DNA of 64,000 nucleotides, from the NCBI GenBank assembly GCA_964372035.1, contig CAYJPK010000002.1, positions 1-64,000 of the forward strand, written 5' to 3'. Each line of letters starts with the position of its first letter. The stretch's first letter is position 1. The translations under genes were made by a program, and so were the position numbers. The stretch is from CAYJPK01 sp964372035. GTDB lineage: Bacteria > Desulfobacterota > Desulfovibrionia > Desulfovibrionales > Desulfovibrionaceae. Shown here piece after piece: positions 8,209 through 16,165 of the stretch. The notes under the pieces are model-generated. The model saw nothing but the letters and a program-made list of their open reading frames with translations. It made no database searches and was not told the origin of the DNA.

Positions 8209-8394
8209 TTACCAACTTGATTTACGTACGCCAGGTAATTCGCCACGTAATGCCATTTGTCTAAAACAAATACGGCATAAACCAAAATGACGCATATATG
8301 AGCGTGGACGTCCACAAATTGGACAACGGTTATACTTTCTAGTAGAAAACTTAGGTTTTCTAGCTGCCTTAACTTCTAATGCTGTACGAGACAT
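8209..8394 (-). CDS. rpsN: 30S ribosomal protein S14, short zinc-binding form
   Basis: A 61-aa S14 of the zinc (type Z, C+) class: the ligands are CPIC and CRIC (CPICGRPRSYMRHFGLCRIC). The longer zinc-free S14 has about 100 aa. S14 is in the 30S head. AGGAG precedes ATG 8394. Together with S4, L24 and L36 this operon encodes several zinc-type ribosomal proteins. Confidence 0.97.
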   Translation of the reverse strand: MSRTALEVKAARKPKFSTRKYNRCPICGRPRSYMRHFGLCRICFRQMALRGELPGVRKSSW

Positions 8395-8405
8395 AGGAAA
8401 TTCTC

Positions 8406-8945
8406 CTACTTACGAAACGGCATACCTAACTGTTCAAGAAGCATTTTGCCTTCTTTATCAGTATTCGCCGTGGTCACAATAGTTATATTCATACCTTTTG
8501 TATTTTCAACTCTATCAGCTTCCATTTCTGGGAAGATAGCGTGATCTTTAATACCTAAGGTAAAATTGCCTCTGCCGTCAAACCCACGATCATTAATACC
8601 GCGAAAGTCACGTACACGTGGCAATGCAAAGTTCATAAGTTTGTCTAAGAAATCCCACATTCTTTTACGGCGTAGTACTACGCGTACACCAATTGGCATA
8701 CCTTCACGTAATTTAAATGCTGCAATCGATTTCTTAGCACGAGTGATGACAGCCTTTTGTGAAGCAATAATGCTTAACTCATTAACAGCTTCTTCTAAAA
8801 GCTTGTTATTTTGGCTGGCAGCACCAAGACCGATGTTTAGCGATACTTTAACGATTCCAGGAACCTGCATTTTTGAAGAGTAATTAAACTCTTTTTGCAA
8901 TACTGGAACTACCTTCTCGCGATATATAGTCTCAAGTCTTGACAT
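8406..8945 (-). CDS. rplE: 50S ribosomal protein L5
   Basis: L5 binds 5S rRNA in the central protuberance. The 179-aa protein carries GIVKVSLNIGLGAASQNNKL near residue 30, ITRAKKSIAAFKLREGMPIG near 80 and RDFRGINDRGFDGRGNFTLG near 110. ATG 8945 follows AAGGTG. It lies ten bases from rplX and eleven from rpsN. Confidence 0.98.
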   Translation of the reverse strand: MSRLETIYREKVVPVLQKEFNYSSKMQVPGIVKVSLNIGLGAASQNNKLLEEAVNELSIIASQKAVITRAKKSIAAFKLREGMPIGVRVVLRRKRMWDFLDKLMNFALPRVRDFRGINDRGFDGRGNFTLGIKDHAIFPEMEADRVENTKGMNITIVTTANTDKEGKMLLEQLGMPFRK

Positions 8946-8955
8946 GGTTTACACC

Positions 8956-9276
8956 TTACAACGTTTTATTACACTTCTTACAGAAGCGGTTTTTGGTGCC
9001 ATCTTCGGCATATTGATAAAAAACACGAGTTGCACTGTTGCAGCTTGAGCATACAACCATCACATTAGAAATATGAATTGGCATCTCTTTTTCTATAATT
9101 CCACCTGGATCACGGCGATATGGATTTGGTTTAACGTGGCGCTTGGCTACATTAACTTTTTCCACGATAATTTTATCATGCTTACGCAAGATTTTAACTA
9201 CCTTACCGATTTTCCCTTTGTCCTTGCCGGCAATGACTTGGACTTTATCGTCCTTGCGGATACGAAATTGTTTCAT
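8956..9276 (-). CDS. rplX: 50S ribosomal protein L24 with two CxxC pairs
   Basis: L24 starts large-subunit assembly. The KOW motif (KDDKVQVIAGKDKGKIGKVV) occupies residues about 8-27 and VNVAKRHVKPNPYRRDPGGI follows. The C-terminus has two CxxC pairs (VVCSSCN and FCKKCNK), suggesting a small zinc site; this also occurs in other deltaproteobacterial L24 as far as I recall. Length 106 aa. AGGAG precedes ATG 9276. Confidence 0.97.
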   Translation of the reverse strand: MKQFRIRKDDKVQVIAGKDKGKIGKVVKILRKHDKIIVEKVNVAKRHVKPNPYRRDPGGIIEKEMPIHISNVMVVCSSCNSATRVFYQYAEDGTKNRFCKKCNKTL

Positions 9277-9288
9277 TTTATCTATCTC

Positions 9289-9657
9289 CTACAGAACTTC
9301 TGGCGCAAGAGAAACGATTTTCATATAGTTACGTCCTCTAAGCTCACGTGCAACTGGTCCGAAAATACGTGTTCCAACCGGTTCGCCTTGTTTTGATAGA
9401 AGTACTGCCGCATTTGAGTCAAACTTAATGTATGAGCCATCAATTCTACGAACTTCTTTACGAGTACGTACGATAACAGCTTGCATTACGTCGCCTTTTT
9501 TTACTTTACTATGCGGAATTGCTTCTTTTACTGAAACAACAATTATATCGCCAACAGTTGCATAACGTCTTTTTGAGCCGCCAAGTACTTTAATACAAGC
9601 AACTTTTTTTGCGCCGGAATTGTCCGCAACATGTAATATTGATTCTACTTGAATCAT
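9289..9657 (-). CDS. rplN: 50S ribosomal protein L14
   Basis: L14 lies at the subunit interface and forms bridge B8. The 122-aa protein starts MIQVESILHVADNSGAKKVA and contains VKKGDVMQAVIVRTRKEVRR and RIFGPVARELRGRNYMKIVS, all strongly conserved. It is between rpsQ and rplX with gaps of nine and twelve bases. Confidence 0.98.
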   Translation of the reverse strand: MIQVESILHVADNSGAKKVACIKVLGGSKRRYATVGDIIVVSVKEAIPHSKVKKGDVMQAVIVRTRKEVRRIDGSYIKFDSNAAVLLSKQGEPVGTRIFGPVARELRGRNYMKIVSLAPEVL

Positions 9658-9666
9658 AGTTAGCTC

Positions 9667-9933
9667 CTAAACAGCTTTCTCAAGAATTGTCACTAAGTGC
9701 CAACGTTTGTTACGTGACAAAGGACGGTATTCAACAATCTTAACTTTATCACCAATGCCACACTCATTAAGTGGGTCATGGGCAGTGAACTTCTTGTGAC
9801 GCCGCACATACTTTTTTAGAAGAGCGTGCTTAACAAGTGTTTCAACACGCACTACGATAGTCTTGTCGTTTTTGTCACTAACAACTGTACCGACAAGAGT
9901 TCTGCCTTTGCGATTTTCGAGTGCTTGTGACAT
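9667..9933 (-). CDS. rpsQ: 30S ribosomal protein S17
   Basis: S17 is an OB-fold protein that binds the 5' domain of 16S rRNA. Motifs GTVVSDKNDKTIVVRVE (about residues 16-32), KFTAHDPLNECGIGDKVKIV and ECRPLS-like EYRPLSRNKRWHLV are clear. Length 88 aa. It begins one base after the rpmC stop, so translation of the two is probably coupled. Confidence 0.98.
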   Translation of the reverse strand: MSQALENRKGRTLVGTVVSDKNDKTIVVRVETLVKHALLKKYVRRHKKFTAHDPLNECGIGDKVKIVEYRPLSRNKRWHLVTILEKAV

Positions 9934-9934
9934 A

Positions 9935-10117
9935 TTATGCCTTTTCCTTCAAAATTGTCAAAATTCTAGCAATTTCTTTACGGCTTGCAGAAAGTGACGA
10001 GGTTTTTTCAAGCTGAGCTGTCTTGTGTGAAAAACGAAGATCAAATAACTCTTTACGTTTTTCAGCAAGCTTTGCGGTCAGTTCAGCAACACCTAATTTG
10101 CGTAATTCATTAACCAT
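9935..10117 (-). CDS. rpmC: 50S ribosomal protein L29
   Basis: L29 is a two-helix protein at the tunnel exit and part of the docking site for SRP and trigger factor. The 60-aa protein MVNELRKLGVAELTAKLAEK continues KELFDLRF and ends in a conserved helix (SASRKEIARILTILKEK). It starts one base after rplP and ends one base before rpsQ. Confidence 0.96.
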   Translation of the reverse strand: MVNELRKLGVAELTAKLAEKRKELFDLRFSHKTAQLEKTSSLSASRKEIARILTILKEKA

Positions 10118-10118
10118 A

Positions 10119-10532
10119 TTATAAACCCTCCCTCGTCACGATAATTGTCTTAACAGGCAATTTATGTGATGCACGGGTAAGAGCAACTCTAGCTAAATCA
10201 AGAGCAACGCCCTTAATTTCGTAAAGTACGCGGCCAGGTTTAACTGGTGCGCACCAGCCAACTGGAGCACCTTTACCTGAACCTTGACGAGTTTCAAGTG
10301 GTTTAGCAGTAACTGGATGATCAGGGAATACTCTGATCCAAACCTTACCACCACGTTTGATGTGACGCATCATAGCAATACGAGCAGCTTCGATTTGCTG
10401 ACTTGTTAATTTGCCATGCTCAACTGCCTTTAAGCCAATATCGCCAAAAGCAACAGTTGTACCACGGGTGGCTTTACCACGTAAGCGACCTTTTTGCCAC
10501 TTACGGAATTTAATTCTTTTTGGTGCGAGCAT
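10119..10532 (-). CDS. rplP: 50S ribosomal protein L16
   Basis: L16 helps organise the A-site tRNA binding region. The protein opens MLAPKRIKFRKWQKGRLRGK and contains GKGAPVGWCAPVKPGRVLYE, both characteristic. Length 137 aa. Its ATG shares the A of the rpsC stop codon (TAATG), a typical coupled junction. Confidence 0.98.
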   Translation of the reverse strand: MLAPKRIKFRKWQKGRLRGKATRGTTVAFGDIGLKAVEHGKLTSQQIEAARIAMMRHIKRGGKVWIRVFPDHPVTAKPLETRQGSGKGAPVGWCAPVKPGRVLYEIKGVALDLARVALTRASHKLPVKTIIVTREGL

Positions 10533-11173
10533 TAGCGTTCCACCTCTTTGTCTAAGACTTCGCCTTTATAAATCCAAACTTTAACCCCGATAATACCGTA
10601 GGTTGTGCTTGCTTCAGCAAATCCGTAGTCTATGTCAGCACGTAAGGTCTGTAATGGCACTTGACCATCACGATACCATTCTGTACGTGCAATTTCTGCC
10701 CCTGCCAAACGACCAGCGCAAGTTACCTTGATACCTTCACCGCCGAATTTACGAGCCATAGAAACTGTACGTTTCATAGCACGACGGAAAGCAACACGGC
10801 GCTCAAGTTGCATAGCAATATTTTCTGCTACTAATTGAGCTTCAACTTCTGGACGACGAACTTCATTAACTTCTAATGAAAATTCACGACCAAACTTTGC
10901 GCGTAAATCAGTGCGTAATTTCTCAATTTCTGTTCCTTTACGCCCGATTACGATACCTGGACGAGCAGTTGATAAAATCAATCTGATTTTGCCGCCTGCG
11001 CGCTCAATTTCGATCTTAGATATTCCGGCTGCATATAGCAATTTTTTAACATGCTTACGAATCGCGTGATCTTCACTTACAAAAGTAGCATATTCTTTTT
11101 TGCTAAACCAGCGTGATTGCCAGTTTTTGTTATACCCGAGCCGAAAGCCGAATGGATGTACTTTTTGACCCAT
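10532..11173 (-). CDS. rpsC: 30S ribosomal protein S3
   Basis: S3 forms part of the mRNA entry tunnel and has helicase activity with S4 and S5. MGQKVHPFGFRLGYNKNWQS, the type II KH domain (ARPGIVIGRKGTEIEKLRTD) and the C domain (AGRLAGAEIARTEWYRDGQV) are present. Length 213 aa. AGGAAT lies before ATG 11173, and the stop overlaps rplP. Confidence 0.98.
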   Translation of the reverse strand: MGQKVHPFGFRLGYNKNWQSRWFSKKEYATFVSEDHAIRKHVKKLLYAAGISKIEIERAGGKIRLILSTARPGIVIGRKGTEIEKLRTDLRAKFGREFSLEVNEVRRPEVEAQLVAENIAMQLERRVAFRRAMKRTVSMARKFGGEGIKVTCAGRLAGAEIARTEWYRDGQVPLQTLRADIDYGFAEASTTYGIIGVKVWIYKGEVLDKEVER

Positions 11174-11174
11174 A

Positions 11175-11513
11175 TTATTCCTGCCCTTCTTCCAGAATTA
11201 CGGTTATATGGCTTGTGCGCTTAAAGATAGTGTTAGCGCGACCTTGAGAACGGGGCATAAACCTCTTCCATGTCGGTCCTTCATTAACCAATATTTCCTT
11301 AACAATAAGTGCGTCAACATCTAAGTTAGCATTGTGCTCAGCGTTAGCTAAAGCAGAATGCATAACACCATAGATGATCTTCGCTGGCTTGTTTGGAGTA
11401 AAGCGTAACACGTTAAGTGCCTGCTCTACTGACATACCCACAACGTTACGTGCGGTTAAACGAGCTTTTTGCGGAGAAACGCGAATGTATTTGGCGCTTG
11501 CTTGTGATTGCAT
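11175..11513 (-). CDS. rplV: 50S ribosomal protein L22
   Basis: L22 lines the exit tunnel with an extended loop and is a site of macrolide resistance mutations. The chosen ATG 11513 (MQSQASAKYIRVSPQKARLT) has TAGGTGA six bases upstream. A GTG three codons earlier is part of that ribosome-binding site. The loop region MPRSQGRANTIFKRTSHITV is intact. Length 112 aa. Confidence 0.97.
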   Translation of the reverse strand: MQSQASAKYIRVSPQKARLTARNVVGMSVEQALNVLRFTPNKPAKIIYGVMHSALANAEHNANLDVDALIVKEILVNEGPTWKRFMPRSQGRANTIFKRTSHITVILEEGQE

Positions 11514-11522
11514 TCTAGTCAC

Positions 11523-11807
11523 CTATCTTTTACCAGCTTTGGATTTTTTATCCGCAGCATGACCATAGTATGTTCTTGTTGGTGCAAATTCACCGAGTTT
11601 GTGCCCTACCATATTTTCACTTACAAAGACAGGAATGAATTTCTTACCATTATGCACAGCAAAGGTTAAACCTACCATTTCAGGCATAATTGTAGAACGA
11701 CGAGACCAAGTCTTAATAACACGGCGATCGTTGCTTGCAACTGCCGCATCTACTTTTTTTAATACGTGTTGGTCAATAAATGGACCTTTCTTTAACGATC
11801 TTGGCAT
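11523..11807 (-). CDS. rpsS: 30S ribosomal protein S19
   Basis: S19 sits with S13 in the 30S head. The sequence MPRSLKKGPFIDQHVLKKVD and the central TWSRRSTIMPEMVGLTFAVH and VGHKLGEFAPTRTYYGHAAD are diagnostic. Length 94 aa. It lies between rplB and rplV with eight- and nine-base spacings. Confidence 0.98.
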   Translation of the reverse strand: MPRSLKKGPFIDQHVLKKVDAAVASNDRRVIKTWSRRSTIMPEMVGLTFAVHNGKKFIPVFVSENMVGHKLGEFAPTRTYYGHAADKKSKAGKR

Positions 11808-11815
11808 AATAGCTC

Positions 11816-12646
11816 CTACTTCTGACCACGGCGTTTAACGATAAGACGTGAAGAAGCCTTCTTCTTATCTCTAGTTTTGTAGCCCTTAGTCGGCATACCC
11901 CAAGGAGAAACAGGGTGACGACCACCAGAGCTTCTACCTTCACCACCACCAAGTGGGTGATCAACAGGGTTCATCGCAACACCGCGAACTTTAGGACGAC
12001 GACCAAGCCATCTATTACGGCCAGCCTTACCTAAAGTAATATTTTCATGCTGAATATTACCTACTTGACCAATTGTAGCAATGCATGATGCAAGTACTTT
12101 ACGAACTTCGCCAGAAGGCATTCTTAAAAGAGCATAAATACCCTCTTTTGCAACTAATTGAGCATATGTACCAGCAGCACGGCAGAATTGACCGCCTTTA
12201 CCAGGGTGTAACTCAATGTTGTGAATCAAAGTACCAACTGGAATACGGCTAATTGCCATTGCATTACCAGCTTTAATATCAGCTTTGTTACCTGCTTCAA
12301 TAATATCGCCTTGCTTAATGCCAACTGGAGCTAAGATATATCTTTTCTCACCATCAGCATAATGTAAAAGAGCAATACGTGCAGTACGGTTAGGATCATA
12401 TTCAATATGAGCCACTTTTGCAGGAATTTCTACTTTATCACGCTTAAAATCAATTATGCGGTATAAACGTTTTACACCACCGCCACGACGACGGCTAGTA
12501 ATACGACCATGATGGTTACGACCTGCTTTTTTATTAAGTCCTACTGTGAGAGATTTCTCAGGTGTAGAACGTGTAATCTCTGCAAAATCAGACACTGTTT
12601 GGAATCTAGTACCGGCAGAGGTTGGTTTTAACTTACGCACAGCCAT
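11816..12646 (-). CDS. rplB: 50S ribosomal protein L2
   Basis: L2 is essential for subunit association and lies near the peptidyl transferase centre. The 276-aa protein has GRNHHGRITSRRRGGGVKRL near residue 42 and the signature VRGVAMNPVDHPLGGGEGRS near 220, which includes the conserved histidine close to the catalytic centre. AAGGAG precedes ATG 12646, three bases before the end of rplW. Confidence 0.98.
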   Translation of the reverse strand: MAVRKLKPTSAGTRFQTVSDFAEITRSTPEKSLTVGLNKKAGRNHHGRITSRRRGGGVKRLYRIIDFKRDKVEIPAKVAHIEYDPNRTARIALLHYADGEKRYILAPVGIKQGDIIEAGNKADIKAGNAMAISRIPVGTLIHNIELHPGKGGQFCRAAGTYAQLVAKEGIYALLRMPSGEVRKVLASCIATIGQVGNIQHENITLGKAGRNRWLGRRPKVRGVAMNPVDHPLGGGEGRSSGGRHPVSPWGMPTKGYKTRDKKKASSRLIVKRRGQK

Positions 12647-12649
12647 GTC

Positions 12650-12937
12650 TTACACTCCTTCAAACAGGTCAATTTTTTGACCAGCAGCCAAAGTTACATA
12701 AGCCTTACGAACACCAGCAATGTGAGTCATTCTACGGTTACGCATCTTCTTTTCAGGCTTTCTGTTAACAACATTAACTGTTTCAACTGTAACGCTAAAA
12801 GCAGTTTCAACAGCACGCTTAATTTCAATTTTATTTGCCTTTGGGTGCACAACAAAAACAACTTGGTTGCTTTGTTCACGTGCACTTGTTGCTTTTTCAC
12901 TAACAACAGGGGCAAGAAGTATTTGTGTCATATCCAT
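12650..12937 (-). CDS. rplW: 50S ribosomal protein L23
   Basis: L23 is at the tunnel exit and docks trigger factor and SRP. The protein has LLAPVVSEKATSAREQSNQV and VFVVHPKANKIEIKRAVETA, typical of the family. Length 95 aa. ATG 12937 is two bases after the rplD stop; an ATG two codons later is an alternative start. Confidence 0.96.
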   Translation of the reverse strand: MDMTQILLAPVVSEKATSAREQSNQVVFVVHPKANKIEIKRAVETAFSVTVETVNVVNRKPEKKMRNRRMTHIAGVRKAYVTLAAGQKIDLFEGV

Positions 12938-12939
12938 AA

Positions 12940-13557
12940 TTATTTCAACCTCTTAGCAACTGCTTCTACAGCACCTTCAAGAAGAATTAATTGCTTATGT
13001 TTTAAAATCTCATAAACACTTAAATTTTCAGGTGTTGTTAAGCTAATGCCTTGAATATTACGGGTACTAAGCATGAGTTTTTCATCCATCTCAGGAGCAA
13101 CAATTAAAGCCTTATTTAAGCCTAAGTTGCCTGCAACTTTTGCAAATTCTTTAGTCTTTGGTGCATCAAGTTCAATCTTGTTAACAACCATAAGACCTTC
13201 GGTAGCTCTTGATGATAAAGCCATGCACATTGCAAGTCTTCTAATCTTTTTGTTTACCTTGAAACTATAGTCTCTAGGTTGTGGACCAAAGATAACTGCA
13301 CCACCACGCCAAATCGGGGAACGATTTGAGCCAGCTCTTGCATTACCAGTGCCTTTTTGGCGATATGGTTTACGACCACCACCAGAAACAAATGCACGAG
13401 TCTTAGTTGCATGTGTTCCAGCTCTTTTTGCAGCAAGGGTAGCACGAACTACGAGATGGAGAATTTCTGGTCTTACTTCGACTTCAAACACTTCAGGAGC
13501 GAGTTCGATTTGACCTGCTTCCGCTTTGTTTTGATCGTATATTTTCACGACAGCCAT
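12940..13557 (-). CDS. rplD: 50S ribosomal protein L4
   Basis: L4 lines the exit tunnel and, in enterobacteria, represses the S10 operon by acting on its leader. The tunnel loop GGGRKPYRQKGTGNARAGSN with SPIWRGGAVIFGP is clear near residues 60-95. Length 205 aa. AGGAG precedes ATG 13557. Whether L4 acts on the long leader at 14532-15021 is unknown, but it is the first candidate. Confidence 0.97.
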   Translation of the reverse strand: MAVVKIYDQNKAEAGQIELAPEVFEVEVRPEILHLVVRATLAAKRAGTHATKTRAFVSGGGRKPYRQKGTGNARAGSNRSPIWRGGAVIFGPQPRDYSFKVNKKIRRLAMCMALSSRATEGLMVVNKIELDAPKTKEFAKVAGNLGLNKALIVAPEMDEKLMLSTRNIQGISLTTPENLSVYEILKHKQLILLEGAVEAVAKRLK

Positions 13558-13569
13558 TATATTATTCTC

Positions 13570-14199
13570 CTACTGCTTACGAACAAGTACTAGTCCATTC
13601 TTAGGACCAGGTACTGAACCTTTAACAAGAATTACATCGTCTTCAGCTCTGATATCAATGATTTCTAAGTTGAGCTCTGTAACTTGTTCATTTCCCCAGT
13701 GACCAGCCATCTTTTTACCTTTAAAAACATGACCAGGAAAGGTATTATTACCGATAGAACCACCTGAACGGTGAACTTTTTCACTACCGTGACCATCGCC
13801 GCAACCACTAAAGTTCCAACGACGCATAACACCTTGATAACCTTTACCGATACTTCTACCTGTAACTTTAACAAAGTCACCGATAGCAAAAATATCTACT
13901 GTTAAATTTTGACCTATTTCATAATTTGCAGGTGCATCTAAGCGGATTTCTTTTAAATTACGATATAATCCCGCTCCAGCTTTTGCAAAATGCCCTTGTA
14001 GTGGCTTAGTAACGTGCTTTGCTTTAGCTTCTTCAAAAGCAATTTGCAATGCGTCATAGCCATCTTTTTCAGTCGCTTTTATCTGTGTGATAGGACAAGG
14101 CCCTGCTTTTATTACTGTAACTGGTACAACGCTACCGTCACCAGCAAATACACGAGTCATCCCTATCTTGCGTCCTAAAATTCCCATTTTATCAGCCAT
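13570..14199 (-). CDS. rplC: 50S ribosomal protein L3
   Basis: L3 starts 50S assembly and reaches the peptidyl transferase centre through a loop. MGILGRKIGMTRVFAGDGSV and GHGSEKVHRSGGSIGNNTFP with FKGKKMAGHWGNEQVT are conserved; the Gln methylated in E. coli lies near the loop in many homologs. Length 209 aa. It follows rpsJ by 14 bases. Confidence 0.98.
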   Translation of the reverse strand: MADKMGILGRKIGMTRVFAGDGSVVPVTVIKAGPCPITQIKATEKDGYDALQIAFEEAKAKHVTKPLQGHFAKAGAGLYRNLKEIRLDAPANYEIGQNLTVDIFAIGDFVKVTGRSIGKGYQGVMRRWNFSGCGDGHGSEKVHRSGGSIGNNTFPGHVFKGKKMAGHWGNEQVTELNLEIIDIRAEDDVILVKGSVPGPKNGLVLVRKQ

Positions 14200-14213
14200 G
14201 CTATCCTCACACT

Positions 14214-14531
14214 CTATAGCTTGATTTCAACATCAACACCGGCTGGCAAGCTAAGCTTACCAAGTGCGTCTACTGTTTGTTGTGTTGGCTCAAGGATGTC
14301 CATTAGCCGTTTGTGAATACGCATCTCAAACTGTTCGCGTGACTTTTTGTCTACGTGAACAGAACGGTTAATCGTATACTTATGAATTCTTGTTGGCAAT
14401 GGGATTGGTCCCGCCACCCCTGCGCCCGTATTGCGCGCCGTGTCCACTATTTCTGCCACAGCCTTATCAAGGATGCGGTAATCATAAGCTTTGAGCTTAA
14501 TGCGGATACGATCACTGCTTACTGTCGTCAT
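14214..14531 (-). CDS. rpsJ: 30S ribosomal protein S10, first gene of the superoperon
   Basis: S10 is in the 30S head and is also the NusE transcription antitermination factor. The family core RIRIKLKAYDYRILDKAV and GPIPLPTRIHKYTINRSVHV is complete. The start is ATG 14531 (MTTVSSDRIRIK), 8 bases after CGGAG; an upstream start at 14555 would add residues foreign to the family. Length 105 aa. It is first in the operon and follows a long structured leader rather than fusA or tuf. Confidence 0.97.
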   Translation of the reverse strand: MTTVSSDRIRIKLKAYDYRILDKAVAEIVDTARNTGAGVAGPIPLPTRIHKYTINRSVHVDKKSREQFEMRIHKRLMDILEPTQQTVDALGKLSLPAGVDVEIKL

Positions 14532-15021
14532 TGTGCATACTCCGTTATCTGGCAAAATTTTTCTTCAACAAATTGAAGTTGGCCTGCACGGCCTATTCTG
14601 AACAATTTCAGTTTATAAAAATACAATTGCCAGCAAAAAACATACGCATGTCGCGCTAGATTTCACAGTTATATAGGAGGATAAGAAAATATGTGTTTGT
14701 TGTTACACTGGCGTAACCCGGCACATAAATCACCCTCAACGATGAAATCAACCCCTGTTTCCGCCAGCCTAACCTTTTTAATAAGGGCGCACGCCCTTAA
14801 AAAAGACAGGTGGTCATACAGAGTCACCACTCTAGCAATATCATTGCTACCATTCGATACTTACAGCTCTTATAACGTCAGAGCTGGACTGGCTCGACAT
14901 TGCAAAATTCGGTGACCTCTGCAAATGTCAAAACTTAGTTGAACTAAGTGCTTGTGGTTCTTGAAATCTTTATCATTTCGAAAACCACACCGGTTTTATC
15001 GCCTATACGGCTTAACCGGAA
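14532..15021 (-). promoter_or_regulatory. Long hairpin-rich leader upstream of rpsJ
   Basis: About 490 bases lie between the promoter and rpsJ without a convincing gene, but with a chain of inverted repeats: CTTCAA/TTGAAG (14563-14578), GGCC/GGCC (14581-14593), CTGAA/TTCAG (14598-14611), CTGGCG/CGCCAG (14708-14767), AAGGGCG/CGCCCTT (14783-14798), GTGGT/ACCAC (14810-14830), TAGCAAT/ATTGCTA (14833-14849), AGCTCT/AGAGCT (14865-14885), ACTTAGTT/AACTAAGT (14933-14949), GTGGTT/AACCAC with an inner stem (14954-14988) and CCGGTT/AACCGG (14990-15019). The sense RNA also has TCCTCC at 14680-14675, complementary to a Shine-Dalgarno. A ribosomal-protein autoregulatory leader is likely. The pairing in 14954-14988 is slightly better on the plus strand, so a plus-strand RNA is possible. 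Confidence 0.7.
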
Positions 15022-15027
15022 AGACTG

Positions 15028-15056
15028 TTATAAACGCAATACACCTCTTGTGTCAA
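15028..15056 (-). promoter_or_regulatory. rpsJ: Sigma-70 promoter of the S10 superoperon
   Basis: On the minus strand a perfect TTGACA (15056-15051), a 17-base spacer (15050-15034) and TTATAA (15033-15028) form a strong promoter firing toward rpsJ, with a start expected near 15020. The spacer lies within a dyad (AACGC...GCGTT with inner ACAC...GTGT). On the plus strand the same dyad followed by T7 would look like a terminator. Confidence 0.85.
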
Positions 15057-15131
15057 GCGTTTTTTTATATTTTTTTTGATTTTTTCAATTAATTTTTAGA
15101 AAGATTATATTAATTTCTTAAGCCACTGATT

Positions 15132-16046
15132 CTACATATTTTTTAAAATATTTTTTAAGGCAAGTTCAATTTTAGGATATTTATACTTAAAACCACTGTC
15201 TTCTAAAGCTTTGGGGATTACTATTTGACCGTTTAAAATCATTTCATCTGCCATTTGTCCATACAGTAATTTTAGTGCCATGCCTGGAATTGGCAAAATA
15301 ACAGGTTTATTTATTACCTTGCCTATTGTTTTTGCAAGTTCTCTCATACTACTATAATAAGGAGCTGACATATTAAAAACGCCTTGTAGCTCATCATTGT
15401 TTATAAGGTGCACTATTGCACTTGCCATGTCATCTATATGTATCCAAGAAAATGGTTGATTACCGCTTCCCACAACACCGCCAAGACCATACCAATATAA
15501 TGGTAACATTTTATCTAACATTCCACCGTTTCCAAGCACTGGTGCTGTGCGCATGATGCATAGTCTAATTTTATCTGTATCAATCACTCGTATCGCACTT
15601 TCCCATTTTTCGCATACTTCTGCTAGAAAGCCGTCCCCCTTAACACTGCTTTCAGTAGAGTGAGGTGCGCTTTGCATATCATTATAATAACCATAATAGC
15701 CGCTCGCTGAGCCTTGAATTATTATTTTGGCATTTGTTGGTTGCTTAAGAACCTCTGCCAATGCTTGAGTGACATTAAGCCTTGAATTTAGTATCTTTTC
15801 TTTTCTAGCTTTAGTCCAGCGACCACTTGCTATGTTTTCGCCCGCAAGATTTATAACTGCGTCCACGTCTTTTATTATATAATATAGTTGTTCAACACTT
15901 TGACCGTCCCATATTTTGTATTCTTTGCAAGTTTCAGCAGACAAATCCCTACGACTACAAACAAAAGGCTGATGCCCCATTAAGCTTAGTTTATCATATA
16001 AGTAACTACCAATAAAGCCAGTTCCGCCTATAATGACTATTTTCAT
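15132..16046 (-). CDS. NAD(P)-dependent epimerase, YfcH/TIGR01777 family
   Basis: A 304-aa atypical short-chain dehydrogenase. The Rossmann motif GGTGFIGSYLYD is at residues 7-18. INLAGENIASGRWTKARKEK near residue 67 and the C-terminal DUF1731-like segment (PIPGMALKLLYGQMADEMIL) identify the TIGR01777 family (E. coli YfcH, cell-division-inhibitor-like annotations). The substrate is unknown for this family. It stands alone between the ribosomal promoter and the TRAP terminator, and no clear terminator follows it. Confidence 0.9.
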   Translation of the reverse strand: MKIVIIGGTGFIGSYLYDKLSLMGHQPFVCSRRDLSAETCKEYKIWDGQSVEQLYYIIKDVDAVINLAGENIASGRWTKARKEKILNSRLNVTQALAEVLKQPTNAKIIIQGSASGYYGYYNDMQSAPHSTESSVKGDGFLAEVCEKWESAIRVIDTDKIRLCIMRTAPVLGNGGMLDKMLPLYWYGLGGVVGSGNQPFSWIHIDDMASAIVHLINNDELQGVFNMSAPYYSSMRELAKTIGKVINKPVILPIPGMALKLLYGQMADEMILNGQIVIPKALEDSGFKYKYPKIELALKNILKNM

Positions 16047-16110
16047 GCTACACCTCTTTTTTATTTTAACATAGCATTTTGTTTATGCGATAGATATTAT
16101 TTTAATTGAG

Positions 16111-16142
16111 TAAAAAAAAGGAGGCATACAATGTACGCCTCC
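16111..16142 (-). terminator. Terminator of the first TRAP operon
   Basis: Stem GGAGGC-ATAC (16120-16129) and GTAC-GCCTCC (16133-16142) with a 3-base loop; one position pairs as G-U only in the leftward RNA. Read leftward it runs into eight T (16119-16112). It lies just beyond the dctP stop. Confidence 0.9.
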
Positions 16143-16165
16143 AATAAAAAATAATTTAAAAAGAA

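Noticed and set aside
14783..14798. Strong AAGGGCG/CGCCCTT hairpin as a possible terminator
   Set aside because: Neither strand has a T tract directly after the stem; it is better explained as part of the leader structure.
14691..14915. A 74-codon plus-strand ORF with AGGAGG upstream, inside the rpsJ leader
   Set aside because: It runs through several perfect inverted repeats, has an unprotein-like composition, matches no family I know, and is antisense to the ribosomal leader. The AGGAGG is more simply the complement of an anti-Shine-Dalgarno in the leader RNA.
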